Positions 21,872 to 31,227 of a stretch of 39,267 nucleotides of DNA are shown here, one piece after another; the first letter of the stretch is position 1; each line of letters opens with the position of its first letter. The notes beneath the pieces were generated by a model. That model did no database searches, was not told the DNA's origin, and was given only the letters and a program-made list of their open reading frames with translations. The stretch is from Gammaproteobacteria bacterium (GTDB taxonomy: Bacteria > Pseudomonadota > Gammaproteobacteria > Ga0077536), in NCBI GenBank assembly GCA_024234975.1, contig JACKNH010000032.1, forward strand, positions 1 through 39,267, in the 5' to 3' direction. The translations under genes were made by a program, and so were the position numbers.

Positions 21872-23665
21872 ATGTCTAACGACCAGACGGTTATCGAAGA
21901 ACTGCCCCCGGCCGACAGCGTCACCGCGGCGGTGGAACATATCGCCGAAGCATCACACGCTGCTATCGAAAAATTTCTGAACAAGCGCGAGCACAGCCCG
22001 TGGCGGAACATGGATCCGTTGGGACTCGGTGAGGCATTCCTGCAGCTTACTTCGCGCTTGATGACCGACCCCCACCCGCTGTTGAAAGCACAACACGATC
22101 TATGGTCCGCATATGCGCGGATCTGGCAGAACACCGCGTTGTCTTTCATGGGAATGCCGGGCGCCGCCCATGTGCCGGTTCCGCAAGGCGACAAGCGGTT
22201 CAAGCATGACGATTGGGAAAACAATCCCTTCTTCGCCTTCCTGAAGCAGTCCTACCTCGTGACGGCAAGCACGCTGCAAACCATGGTCAGCGATGTGGAC
22301 GGACTGGACGAAAAGACCGCACGAAAGATTGAGTTCTATACCAAGCAGTTCGCCGACGCGATTGCGCCGACCAACTTCGCACTGACCAATCCGGAAGTTC
22401 TGCGCACAACGGTTGAGACCGGCGGCGCCAATCTGCTCAACGGTTTGCGCAATTTCCTGGCCGATCTCGACCCCGAAACCGGCCAGCTGCGCACACGGAT
22501 GACTGACGTGAATGCGTTCGAACTGGGGCGCAACGTCGCCACCACGCCAGGCAAGGTGGTCTTCCAGAACCGCATGATGCAGCTGTTGCAGTACTCGCCG
22601 TCGACGACAGAGGTCTACCGGCGTCCGCTGCTGATCGTGCCACCGTGGATCAACAAGTTCTATATCCTGGATCTGCAGCCCAAGAACTCCTTCATCAAGT
22701 GGGCAGTCGATCAAGGCCATACGGTGTTCGTGATGTCGTGGATCAATCCCGACGAGTCGCTGGCAGAGCAGGATTTCCGCGACTACATGATGGAAGGTCC
22801 ACTGGCCGCGCTGGATGCGATTGAGCAAGCAACGGGCGAACGCCAGGTCAATATCATCGGCTACTGCATCGGCGGTACGCTGCTGTCAGCCCTGCTGGCC
22901 TACATGAAGGCCAAAGGTGATGACCGCATCGTATCGGCGACGTTCTTCACCACGCTGCTGGACTTTTCCGATCCGGGCGATCTCTGCGTATTCATCGATG
23001 ACGCCCAGCTCGCCAGTCTCGAACACAAGATGGCGGAGCGCGGTTACCTCGACGGCTCGGAGATGGCGTCGACCTTCAACATGTTGCGCGCCAACGATCT
23101 CATCTGGTCGTTTGTGATTAACAACTATCTCCTGGGCAAGGATCCGTTCCCGTTCGATCTGCTGTACTGGAATTCTGATTCCACACGCATGCCGGCGAAG
23201 ATGCACAGCACCTACCTGCGCACCATGTACCTGGAGAACAGGTTCTGCCAGCCCGGTGGGATGACTGTCGATGGTGTACCGATTGATTTGCGCACGATAG
23301 AAACACCCTCATGCTTCATTGCAACCATTGATGACCACATTGCGCCGTGGAAAGCGTCGTACCAGGGCGCGCAGTTGTTTTCCGGCCCGGTCAAATTCAT
23401 TCTTGGCAAATCCGGTCACATCGCAGGCATCGTCAATCCGCCGGTGAGCAACAAATATGGCTATTCCCTCGGTGGCGATATTCACCAGGTTGCCGCCGAC
23501 GAGTGGTACACGTCGACCGAAGGTTTCGATGGTTCGTGGTGGCCGGCCTGGTCGGAATGGGTTGCCGGGTTTTCTCCGGACATGGTGCCGGCGCGCCAGC
23601 CCGGCGACGGTTCCCTGCAAGTGATTGAGGACGCACCTGGCAGTTACGTCCGCGTTCGGTCCTGA
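21872..23665 (+). CDS. phaC: Class I poly(3-hydroxyalkanoate) synthase
   Basis: Polymerises (R)-3-hydroxyacyl-CoA to PHA at granule surfaces. The 597-residue length fits class I (PhaC alone). The lipase-box-like GYCIGG holds the nucleophile Cys332. The other triad members are Asp487 in ATIDDHIAPW and His516 in GKSGHIAGI. The N-terminal region of about 200 residues includes the DPHPLLKAQHDLW motif. ATG at 21872 follows an AAGGA site. phaB lies upstream, separated by a 203-base leader with its own promoter. A terminator-like hairpin follows the gene. No phasin or depolymerase gene is in view. Confidence 0.97.
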   Translation: MSNDQTVIEELPPADSVTAAVEHIAEASHAAIEKFLNKREHSPWRNMDPLGLGEAFLQLTSRLMTDPHPLLKAQHDLWSAYARIWQNTALSFMGMPGAAHVPVPQGDKRFKHDDWENNPFFAFLKQSYLVTASTLQTMVSDVDGLDEKTARKIEFYTKQFADAIAPTNFALTNPEVLRTTVETGGANLLNGLRNFLADLDPETGQLRTRMTDVNAFELGRNVATTPGKVVFQNRMMQLLQYSPSTTEVYRRPLLIVPPWINKFYILDLQPKNSFIKWAVDQGHTVFVMSWINPDESLAEQDFRDYMMEGPLAALDAIEQATGERQVNIIGYCIGGTLLSALLAYMKAKGDDRIVSATFFTTLLDFSDPGDLCVFIDDAQLASLEHKMAERGYLDGSEMASTFNMLRANDLIWSFVINNYLLGKDPFPFDLLYWNSDSTRMPAKMHSTYLRTMYLENRFCQPGGMTVDGVPIDLRTIETPSCFIATIDDHIAPWKASYQGAQLFSGPVKFILGKSGHIAGIVNPPVSNKYGYSLGGDIHQVAADEWYTSTEGFDGSWWPAWSEWVAGFSPDMVPARQPGDGSLQVIEDAPGSYVRVRS

Positions 23666-23715
23666 TCTGCGCGCAACACTGCGCTCACGTTCAATTTCCT
23701 TTAAGCTCACGCGAT

Positions 23716-23746
23716 GCCCCGACAGGTATATCCTGCCGGGGCTTGT
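23716..23746 (+). terminator. Hairpin downstream of phaC
   Basis: GCCCCG-A-CAGG (23716-23726) pairs with CCTG-C-CGGGGC (23732-23742) with one A-C mismatch, round a five-base loop. It is followed by TTGT. The U-tract is weak. It lies 50 bases after the phaC stop and ends before the ribosome-binding site of bcp. Confidence 0.6.
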
Positions 23747-23769
23747 CCATTGAACGCGAGGAAACATTC

Positions 23770-24237
23770 ATGAGCATCGAAGAAGGCAAAGCGGCACCGG
23801 CTTTCACGCTGACCGATCAGAACGGCGCCAAGGTCAAACTGTCGGACTTCAAGGGCAAGGACGTTATCGTTTATTTTTATCCCAGGGACGACACCCCCGG
23901 TTGCACCAAGGAAGCCTGCGGTTTTCGCGATTACTGGAAGGAAATTCAGAAACTCGGCGTCGTGATTCTGGGCGTATCACCGGATGATGCCGCGTCGCAT
24001 ACCAAATTCATTGCCAAGTACAAGCTCCCGTTCACGCTGTTGTCTGATCCGGAACGCGAGATGATGACCAAATACGAGGCCTACGGTGAAAAGATGATGT
24101 ATGGCAAGAAGACCATCGGCATCATCCGCTCGACCGTCTGGGTGGGTCCGGATGGCAAGGTGAAAAAGCACTGGCGCAAGGTCGCCAACGCCGAGAAACA
24201 TCCCGAGCAGGTACTCAACCTGTTGAAGGAAGCCTGA
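23770..24237 (+). CDS. bcp: Thiol peroxidase, Bcp/PrxQ-type peroxiredoxin
   Basis: Reduces hydrogen and organic peroxides in the cytoplasm using thioredoxin. The 155-residue length is typical. The peroxidatic Cys45 and resolving Cys50 lie in TPGCTKEAC, five residues apart as in atypical 2-Cys PrxQ. The FYPRDDTPGCT motif precedes the active site and RSTVWVGPDGKV follows later. ATG at 23770 has GAGGAAA upstream, better than the TTG at 23743. The gene is probably a single unit, convergent with the ABC operon. Confidence 0.95.
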   Translation: MSIEEGKAAPAFTLTDQNGAKVKLSDFKGKDVIVYFYPRDDTPGCTKEACGFRDYWKEIQKLGVVILGVSPDDAASHTKFIAKYKLPFTLLSDPEREMMTKYEAYGEKMMYGKKTIGIIRSTVWVGPDGKVKKHWRKVANAEKHPEQVLNLLKEA

Positions 24238-24282
24238 GAACGTACGGGTAGTGCGGCCGCGCGATGGCGTGGCCGCAAGCCG

Positions 24283-25070
24283 TTATCGCAGCAACCGCCG
24301 CCGGGTCAGAACCACGGCGCTCCAATACCCCGCGACACCGACGACACCCAGCGCGAGCACATGCTGCAACGGCGCGGCCGGCCACTCGCCCGTGGCCAAT
24401 GGTCTTATCAGCGCGACGGCGTGGGTCAATGGTAACCAGCCGATGACCGGCTGGATGGCGGATGGCAACGCGTCGACGGGAAAGAACACGCCACATAACA
24501 GCATCATCGGTGTCAGCAACAGCGTGATGAAATAGTTGAAGAAATCATAAGAGGGCGCGAACGCCGTACAGGTCAGCGCCAGCCCGGCAAAGCACGCACC
24601 GACGTACCAGGTCACCGGCAGACTCCAGAGCAGATGGCTGGCGTTCAATGCGCCAAGCGCCACCCCCACCAGCATGATCGCCGCGCTGCTGAGCGTGCCC
24701 TTGGTCGCCGCCCAGCAGATCTCACCGAGCACGATATCGTCCACTTCCATCGGTGTGGCCAGAATCGCTTCGTAGGTGCGTTGATGGGTCATACGTGCGA
24801 AGACGCTGTACAGCCCTTCATACGTCGCCGAATTCATTGCCGAGGTCGCAATCATGCCGCTGGCGAGAAACGTCAGGTACGGCATGCCGGCCATGTCGCC
24901 GATGAAACGTCCCATCCCGTAGCCAAGCCCCAGCAGGTACAACAACGGCTCACCCAGGTTGATCAGCAGGCTGGAGATCATCAGCTTGCGCCACACCAGC
25001 AGGTTGCGACGCCAGATGGTCAAGGCCCGCAAGGTGGGACGCGGCAGCGAGGCGATCAATCCGGTTGCCA

Positions 25071-25071
<1 letters not shown>
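24283..25071 (-). CDS. ABC-2 type transporter permease (NodJ-like)
   Basis: Membrane half of an ABC exporter. The 262-residue protein has six predicted membrane segments and the ABC-2 pattern of NodJ/drug-export permeases, including FARMTHQRTYEAILATPM in the cytoplasmic loop and LTPMMLLCGVFFPVDALP. The ATG at 25071 shares a base with the TGA of the ATPase gene (TGATG), so translation is coupled. A longer frame upstream overlaps the ATPase. The exported substrate is unknown; NodIJ exports lipochitin oligosaccharides, but nod genes are absent here. Confidence 0.9.
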
Positions 25072-26002
<931 letters not shown>

Positions 26003-26003
<1 letters not shown>

Positions 26004-26584
26004 CAGGGGAACAGCTCCGTGACCTCCCACTGCGCGCCATGGCGCCGGTACTGCTTGCGCTCGTGCAAACGGAATAATCCTTCCGACCACAATTCAACGC
26101 AATCCGCTTCGATGCGCAAACCGGTCCAGTACTCAGGTCGCGGAATCGTGCTGACACCGAACTTCAGTGCATAACGCGCGACTTCCTTTTCCAATTCCAG
26201 TTTGCCCGTGCTGGGTTGGGATTGGCGCGAAGCCCAGGCGCCTATTTGCGATTGCCGCGCACGCGAGGCGAAATAGGCGTCGGCTTCCTCATCACTGACA
26301 AAGGTGACGCGGCCTTCAATCCTGACCTGCCGGTTCAGCGTCTTCCAATACATGCAGACCGCGGCCCGGGGATTGGCCTTGAGCTCTTCGCCCTTGCGGC
26401 TGCTGGTATTGGTGTAGAACACCACGCCGTCGTCGTCGATGGACTTGAGCAGCACCATGCGCACGGAGGGCCGGCCATCTGGCGTGGCCGTTGCCAAAGC
26501 CATGGCATTGGGATTATGGGGTTCGGACTTTTCGGCCTCGGCCAGCCAATCGGCCACCGTTGCCAGCGGAGAGGGTTTTGACAT
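26003..26584 (-). CDS. pdxH: Pyridoxamine/pyridoxine 5'-phosphate oxidase
   Basis: FMN enzyme that oxidises PNP or PMP to pyridoxal 5'-phosphate. The 193-residue protein is slightly short but complete. It has PNAMALATATPDGRPSVRMVL near 25-45, FYTNTSSRKGEEL, and the C-terminal signature RPEYWTGLRIE with ERKQYRR. It is the first gene of the minus-strand operon with the ABC pair, which has no obvious link to vitamin B6. The gap to the upstream gene is 30 bases, and the two are cotranscribed perhaps. Confidence 0.96.
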
Positions 26585-26614
26585 GGGCGCAATTCTACTA
26601 CCGCCTGGGGGCGG

Positions 26615-27883
26615 TCAGGATACGCCGTTGCGCTGCTCCGCGATCCGGCTGCGGTAGGTGGCGGCAAGGCGGCGTCCGGCGCGAAGCGCATCCGGGTCGA
26701 TATTGCGTTCTATCTTGTCAATACGGTACTGGGCCTTGCGCAGGCCGTTCTCTGCGGCCAGCGACATCCAGCTGTAGGCATTGGCGGCATCCTTCGCCAC
26801 GCCAACGCCTTTCGCATAGCAGATGCCAAGGGCGTACTGCGCGCGGTGATAGCCTTGCATGGCCGCCCGCTCGTACCATTTCGCAGCATCTTGGTGCGAT
26901 TGACCGGCGAGCGCCTGCTTGATGTACATGCGCCCGAGCTCGTATTGCGCCTTGGGGTGGCCTTGTTCCGCGGCACGATGTCGCAGGGCCAGTGCACGTT
27001 CGTTGTCCTGGGCGATGTGCTCGCCGGATTCAAGCATGAAAGCGAGTTGATATTGCGCCTTGGCATCATCATGGGCGGCGGCGCGTTCCAGCCATTCAAT
27101 GGCAAGGTGGACATCATACGGCACGCCTTGTCCGCCCAGGTACATCATGCCCAGACAGTATTCCGCCTTGGCGAAACCCTGGCGTGCTGCCTGCATGAAC
27201 CAGTCGTAGGCTTCTTCAAAGTCCGGTCGTTGGCCGTAACCCGAACTCAACATCAATCCCAGGTTGTATTGCGCCTTGTCATAGCCTTGCTCGGCCGCCC
27301 GTTGGCACCACTCACGCGCGGCAATCGGATCCCTCGCCGCCCCGACGCCCGAGGCGTACATCAGAGACAGGTTGAGTTGCGCCTTCTTGTAGCCTTGCTC
27401 GGCCGAGTTGCGGTAATGGCGCAGTGCGGCCAGAAAGTCGCGATCGACGCCATCGCCACGGGCGTACATTTCGCCGAGATTGAATTGCGCGATCGCGTTA
27501 CCGCTGTTGGCGGCTGCCGAGTACCAGATGATGGCCTGAGCCGGATCACAGTCGGTGCCCGTGCCCGTCTGAAAACACCAGGCGGCAGCGACTTGCGCAG
27601 GTGCGTAGTTCTGCTCGGCGGCGACCAGATACCAGCGCAGTGCGGCCTGCGTGTCCCTGAGGCAGCCGATACCGTCGGCGTAGCAGTTACCAAGCCGGTA
27701 TTGTGCGGGTGCATAGTTGTACTTGGCGCCGCGCTCGAACCAGATCATCGCCAGTTTGAGATTGCGGGTTACGCCACGCCCATCCCGATACCTGCGGCCG
27801 AGGCGATAGGCCGCCTCACCATTGCCTTGTTCGGCCATGGTTCGAAGCTCGGAGATATCCGGTCTGCGCGACGACTTCGTCAT
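26615..27883 (-). CDS. Sel1-like (TPR-type) repeat protein
   Basis: A 422-residue protein built almost wholly of 36-residue Sel1 repeats. About ten complete copies and one partial can be read, each with the A-[QE]-Y-x-L-G-x-x-Y...G-V-x-x-D pattern (for example AKAEYCLGMMYLGGQGVPYD). It has no signal peptide or membrane segment, so it is probably cytoplasmic and binds partner proteins. Two starts are possible: ATG at 27883, used here, and a GTG at 27892 with AAGG seven bases upstream. It precedes pdxH by 30 bases on the same strand. Binding partner unknown. Confidence 0.88.
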   Translation of the reverse strand: MTKSSRRPDISELRTMAEQGNGEAAYRLGRRYRDGRGVTRNLKLAMIWFERGAKYNYAPAQYRLGNCYADGIGCLRDTQAALRWYLVAAEQNYAPAQVAAAWCFQTGTGTDCDPAQAIIWYSAAANSGNAIAQFNLGEMYARGDGVDRDFLAALRHYRNSAEQGYKKAQLNLSLMYASGVGAARDPIAAREWCQRAAEQGYDKAQYNLGLMLSSGYGQRPDFEEAYDWFMQAARQGFAKAEYCLGMMYLGGQGVPYDVHLAIEWLERAAAHDDAKAQYQLAFMLESGEHIAQDNERALALRHRAAEQGHPKAQYELGRMYIKQALAGQSHQDAAKWYERAAMQGYHRAQYALGICYAKGVGVAKDAANAYSWMSLAAENGLRKAQYRIDKIERNIDPDALRAGRRLAATYRSRIAEQRNGVS

Positions 27884-28086
27884 GGAATGCACTCTGGCGC
27901 CTTGGGCCGTCTGATGACGGGGGCATTAATAGTTTTGGGCGCACGGGTATTCTCGGGGATACCGGCAAGGGTTGTAAATCGCGTCGGCTCAATTATGCAA
28001 GATTTGCCCTGCTTTTCCCGACGCCGGGCTGCACTGCGTTGATGCAACGGCCTGGAACAACGCAGGTCTGGCCGGCCGCAGCCTGC

Positions 28087-28095
28087 TGGTAGAAT
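28087..28095 (+). promoter_or_regulatory. Extended -10 promoter of pip
   Basis: TGGTAGAAT is a TGn-extended -10 (TAGAAT at 28090-28095) without a good -35. It would give a leader of about 25 bases before the ATG at 28128. Confidence 0.5.
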
Positions 28096-28127
28096 GGGCT
28101 GAATTGCGACTGCACACTGGAGCAGAG

Positions 28128-29075
28128 ATGAATCATCGCGGGTTGTATCCTCCCATCGCGCCATTTGACCAGGGTTTTCTCAAGGTATCCGACATACACA
28201 CGCTGTACTACGAACAGTCGGGTAACCCTGCGGGCAAGCCCGTCGTCGTACTGCACGGTGGCCCGGGTGCAGGTTGTTCACCGCGCATGCGGCAGTTCTT
28301 TGATCCGGGCCGCTACCGGGTGATTCTGTTCGACCAGCGAGGCTGTGGACGCAGTACGCCGCACGCGTGTCTGGAGCAGAACACCACCTGGGATCTCGTC
28401 GCCGATATCGAGCGTCTGCGGGAACTCCTCGAGATAGAGCGCTGGCAGGTATTCGGCGGATCGTGGGGTTCGGCGCTCGCGCTGGCTTATGCGCAGACTC
28501 ATCCTGATCGGATCAGCGAACTGGTCCTCAGAGGCATTTTCACGTTGCAGCAGTCCGAACTCGATTGGTTTTACCAATCCGGCGCGGGCGAAATATATCC
28601 CGATGCATTTGAGGACTACCTGCGGCCTATTCCTGTGGCGGAGCGCCATGACATGGTGCATGCCTATCATCGTCGCCTGACCAGCAGCGATCCCAAAGTA
28701 CAGTTGGAGGCTGCGCGTGCCTGGAGTCGTTGGGAGGGATGTACCAGTCATCTGCAGACTTCCAGTACGTTGATGGAAACGTTTCAGCATGATGCGTTCG
28801 TACTCGCGTTCGCGCGCATTGAATGCCATTACTTCGTCAATCACGGATTCTTCAGCGAGGACGGATACCTGTTGAAGAACATCGATCGTATCCGTCACCT
28901 GCCGGCGGTGATCGTGCAAGGTCGCTATGACGTGGTGTGTCCGATGGTCACGGCCTGGCGACTGCACAGAGCGTGGCCGGAAGCCCGCTTCGAAGTCGTT
29001 CCCGACGCCGGCCACGCGGCGTTCGAGCCCGGCATTCAGCAGGCTCTACTCGCCGCGACTGACGAATTTCGCTAG
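28128..29075 (+). CDS. pip: Proline iminopeptidase
   Basis: Alpha/beta hydrolase that removes N-terminal proline from peptides (peptidase family S33). The 315 residues include the oxyanion motif HGGPG (43-47), DQRGCGRSTPH, the nucleophile Ser112 in GGSWGS (110-115), the acid in GRYDVVCP and the His in DAGHAAFEPG. ATG at 28128 has AGCAGAG upstream and matches the family N-terminus (YPPIAPFDQGFLKVSDIHTLYYEQSG, split across the start). It is single, divergent from the Sel1 gene, and followed by an AT-rich stem-loop. Confidence 0.96.
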   Translation: MNHRGLYPPIAPFDQGFLKVSDIHTLYYEQSGNPAGKPVVVLHGGPGAGCSPRMRQFFDPGRYRVILFDQRGCGRSTPHACLEQNTTWDLVADIERLRELLEIERWQVFGGSWGSALALAYAQTHPDRISELVLRGIFTLQQSELDWFYQSGAGEIYPDAFEDYLRPIPVAERHDMVHAYHRRLTSSDPKVQLEAARAWSRWEGCTSHLQTSSTLMETFQHDAFVLAFARIECHYFVNHGFFSEDGYLLKNIDRIRHLPAVIVQGRYDVVCPMVTAWRLHRAWPEARFEVVPDAGHAAFEPGIQQALLAATDEFR

Positions 29076-29160
29076 TGGTTTTTTCCCCCTCGACAGCGGC
29101 CTGGCGGGAAACTTACGGATTCTCATAGGGTTAGCATACGGACCCGGTCAAAAGCCCGAT

Positions 29161-29219
29161 AAAATTCCATAACCATATGAAATTGTTGAATTAAATATGG
29201 TCGTAAGGGGAATTTTTTT
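29161..29219 (+). other. AT-rich nested stem-loop ending in a T-run
   Basis: AAAATTCC (29161-29168) pairs with GGAATTTT (29209-29216), and ACCATAT (29172-29178) pairs with ATATGGT (29195-29201). The right end runs into seven T residues (29213-29219). It is far richer in A+T than the rest of the window. It could be the terminator of pip, 86 bases after its stop, or a structured control element. The rest of the 29076-29344 gap holds little else. Confidence 0.55.
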
Positions 29220-29226
29220 CCGGGTC

Positions 29227-29255
29227 TTGTCCCACCGCACGGGGTGGATTATGGT
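29227..29255 (+). promoter_or_regulatory. Candidate promoter of YdcH-like gene
   Basis: TTGTCC (29227-29232) and TATGGT (29250-29255) are separated by 17 bases, right after the T-run of the stem-loop. Each hexamer has four matches to consensus. Confidence 0.4.
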
Positions 29256-29344
29256 GTACCCACGCTCGGTATTCGGTACATCGTGAGTGCCGGCGGATCA
29301 GTCGAACAACTCAGGTCATCTCTGTCCGAAAACTTGGAGTTTCC

Positions 29345-29575
29345 ATGTTCGAGTTTGATCAGGATGCTGTGTCGGTGCTACGAGTCGAAGACGCAAATTT
29401 CAGTCGTCTGTTTGATAAGCACGCCGCGCTGAAGTCCCGCATACATGAAGCCAGTTGCTGGACGAATCCTCTGGATGATGTAGCCCTTGAGACTCTCAAG
29501 AAATTGAAGCTCCAGGCCAAGGATCAAATGGCAAAGATAATTCGCCATTATCGCCAGGTCCACCCGCAGGCTTAA
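29345..29575 (+). CDS. YdcH-like (DUF465) small protein
   Basis: A 76-residue, mostly helical protein. The order DANFSRLFDKHAALKSRIHE followed by LETLKKLKLQAKDQMAKII is the pattern of the YdcH/DUF465 family. Function is unknown. ATG at 29345 has TTGGAG upstream. A strong terminator follows 40 bases after the stop, so it is a single-gene unit. Small size and its own terminator suggest high expression. The local base composition is less GC-rich than in the neighbours. Confidence 0.82.
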   Translation: MFEFDQDAVSVLRVEDANFSRLFDKHAALKSRIHEASCWTNPLDDVALETLKKLKLQAKDQMAKIIRHYRQVHPQA

Positions 29576-29614
29576 GTGGTAATAAAAGAAGAAGTACACC
29601 GCAAAAAAGAAGTG

Positions 29615-29649
29615 CAACTACCCGGGCTTGTCCCGGGTAGTTGTTTTTT
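29615..29649 (+). terminator. Strong intrinsic terminator of YdcH-like gene
   Basis: A perfect 12-bp stem (29615-29626 with 29632-29643, arm core CTACCCGGG) has a five-base loop CTTGT and is followed by six T residues. It separates the small gene from cysB. Confidence 0.95.
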
Positions 29650-29799
29650 GGGCCCCCATAAAGGAATCTCTTCATCCATTGGCGCGGTGGATGCAGGAAG
29701 ATGCGCAAGCCGCGCAACATGTCAGATGAACAGGCGAGCGCACATGCACGGTACAACGATGCCACCTCGCGCATCGCGGATTTGGTCAGAGATTCCCTA

Positions 29800-30771
29800 A
29801 TGAAGCTTCAGCAACTGCGGTATATCTGGGAGGTCGCTCTGCACGACCTCAACGTCTCAGCCACCGCAGAGAGCCTCTATACTTCGCAACCCGGTGTCAG
29901 CAAGCAAATCCGCATGCTCGAGGATGAACTCGGGTTGCAGATATTCCAGCGCAGCGGCAAGCATCTCACCAGCATTACGCCGGCCGGACGCGAGATCATC
30001 GATATCGCCGGCAAGATTCTCGGCGAAGTTGAAAACATTCAGCGCCTGGCCCGCGAATTCACCGATCAAAGCCGTGGATCACTGACCATTGCGACCACGC
30101 ATACCCAGGCACGGTACGTTCTGCCGCCGGTCATCCGCAAATTCATCGATCGCTATCCCAAGGTCAGCCTGCATATGCATCAGGGCACACCGATGCAGAT
30201 CTCCGAACTGGCCGCCAACCGCACGGTGGATTTCGCCATCGCCACGGAAGCGCTGGAGCTGTTCGATGATCTCGTGATGTTGCCGTGCTATCGCTGGAAT
30301 CGCAGCATCATCGTCCCGCGCGACCATCCGTTGGCAACGACTGCCAGGCTCACGCTGGAAGACATCGCGCGCTACCCGATTGTGACCTACGTGTTCGGTT
30401 TCACCGGGCGTTCCCAACTGGACCTTGCCTTCAGGGATCGTGGCCTGACGCCCGAAGTTGTATTCACGGCAGTCGATGCCGACGTCATCAAAACTTACGT
30501 CAGGCTGGGTCTGGGCATTGGTATCGTTGCGACACTTGCCTACGACGAGGCGGCCGATCATGACCTTGTCGCGCTGGATGCCAGCCATCTGTTCGAGGAC
30601 AGCGTGACGAAAATCGGTTTCCGTCGCGGGGCGTTGTTACGCGGCTATATGTACGATTTCATCGCGTTGTTCGCGCCACACCTGACCCGCGAACGGGTAG
30701 AGGCCGCGATGGCGGCGCCGAAAGACGCGGTGGAAGCGTTATTTGAGGATGTCTCGCTGCCCCGCCACTGA
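29800..30771 (+). CDS. cysB: CysB, LysR-type regulator of sulfur assimilation
   Basis: Activates cysteine biosynthesis genes in response to N-acetylserine. The 323-residue length is that of CysB. The start MKLQQLRYI and the LysR winged helix (1-60, with TSQPGVSKQIRMLEDELG) match CysB closely. The effector domain has TTHTQARYVLPPVI, NRTVDFAIATEAL and TYVFGFTGRS, which are CysB features. The longer frame upstream is not used because ATG at 29800 gives the canonical N-terminus. A hairpin CATCCA/TGGATG (29673-29693) upstream could be an autoregulatory site. A 7-bp hairpin (30760-30778) covers its stop codon. Confidence 0.96.
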   Translation: MKLQQLRYIWEVALHDLNVSATAESLYTSQPGVSKQIRMLEDELGLQIFQRSGKHLTSITPAGREIIDIAGKILGEVENIQRLAREFTDQSRGSLTIATTHTQARYVLPPVIRKFIDRYPKVSLHMHQGTPMQISELAANRTVDFAIATEALELFDDLVMLPCYRWNRSIIVPRDHPLATTARLTLEDIARYPIVTYVFGFTGRSQLDLAFRDRGLTPEVVFTAVDADVIKTYVRLGLGIGIVATLAYDEAADHDLVALDASHLFEDSVTKIGFRRGALLRGYMYDFIALFAPHLTRERVEAAMAAPKDAVEALFEDVSLPRH

Positions 30772-30818
30772 GGCGGGGGCGCCAGCGACTCACGCGGGAA
30801 GCACGGGGCTGCCTCGCT

Positions 30819-31157
30819 TCAGGCGGCGATGGAATCCGCCGGGATATCCTGGCCGAGCGGTTCCAGCACTTCGCGCACCAGCCGCAGAAAAATCGTGTGA
30901 ATCTCCGGCTGGCCGTCCGCCCGGTGGACCACGAAGAACGGCGCCCGGTCCACACCATGTTCGCGGGCGATCCGCATGCCTTCGCTATCCGGGTTTGCTT
31001 CCTCGGCAACGACTACCCGGCTGATCAGTCTGTCCCAGCCGCCGCGCTGCAGGCGTTGCTCGACGTCCTGGCATTTCCGGCAGGGATTACCGTCAGCAAG
31101 CACTTTCTTGACGAAAATGATTTCGGGGGTCGTGGAGGGTCGGGTATCAGTAGTCAT
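30819..31157 (-). CDS. Thioredoxin-fold CxxC protein (glutaredoxin-like)
   Basis: A 112-residue protein with an N-terminal strand (EIIFVKKVLADG), the redox motif Cys26-Arg-Lys-Cys29, and the cis-Pro in DRAPFFVVH. Together these indicate a thioredoxin or glutaredoxin fold. It is cytoplasmic. The ATG at 31157 is chosen because the longer frame adds a basic, unlikely N-terminus. It is convergent with cysB and lies 70 bases after the aminopeptidase gene on the same strand. A link to sulfur metabolism is suggested only by position. Exact partner unknown. Confidence 0.72.
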   Translation of the reverse strand: MTTDTRPSTTPEIIFVKKVLADGNPCRKCQDVEQRLQRGGWDRLISRVVVAEEANPDSEGMRIAREHGVDRAPFFVVHRADGQPEIHTIFLRLVREVLEPLGQDIPADSIAA

Positions 31158-31227
31158 GGCAGCCAGTCTAGGCCGCACTGCCAGAGGATAAAAATAATCG
31201 TTTTGTCTATGGATATGCCGCGCCGAC

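Noticed and set aside
26846..28042. Plus-strand 398-codon frame
   Set aside because: Antisense to the Sel1-repeat gene, whose regular 36-residue pattern proves the other strand.
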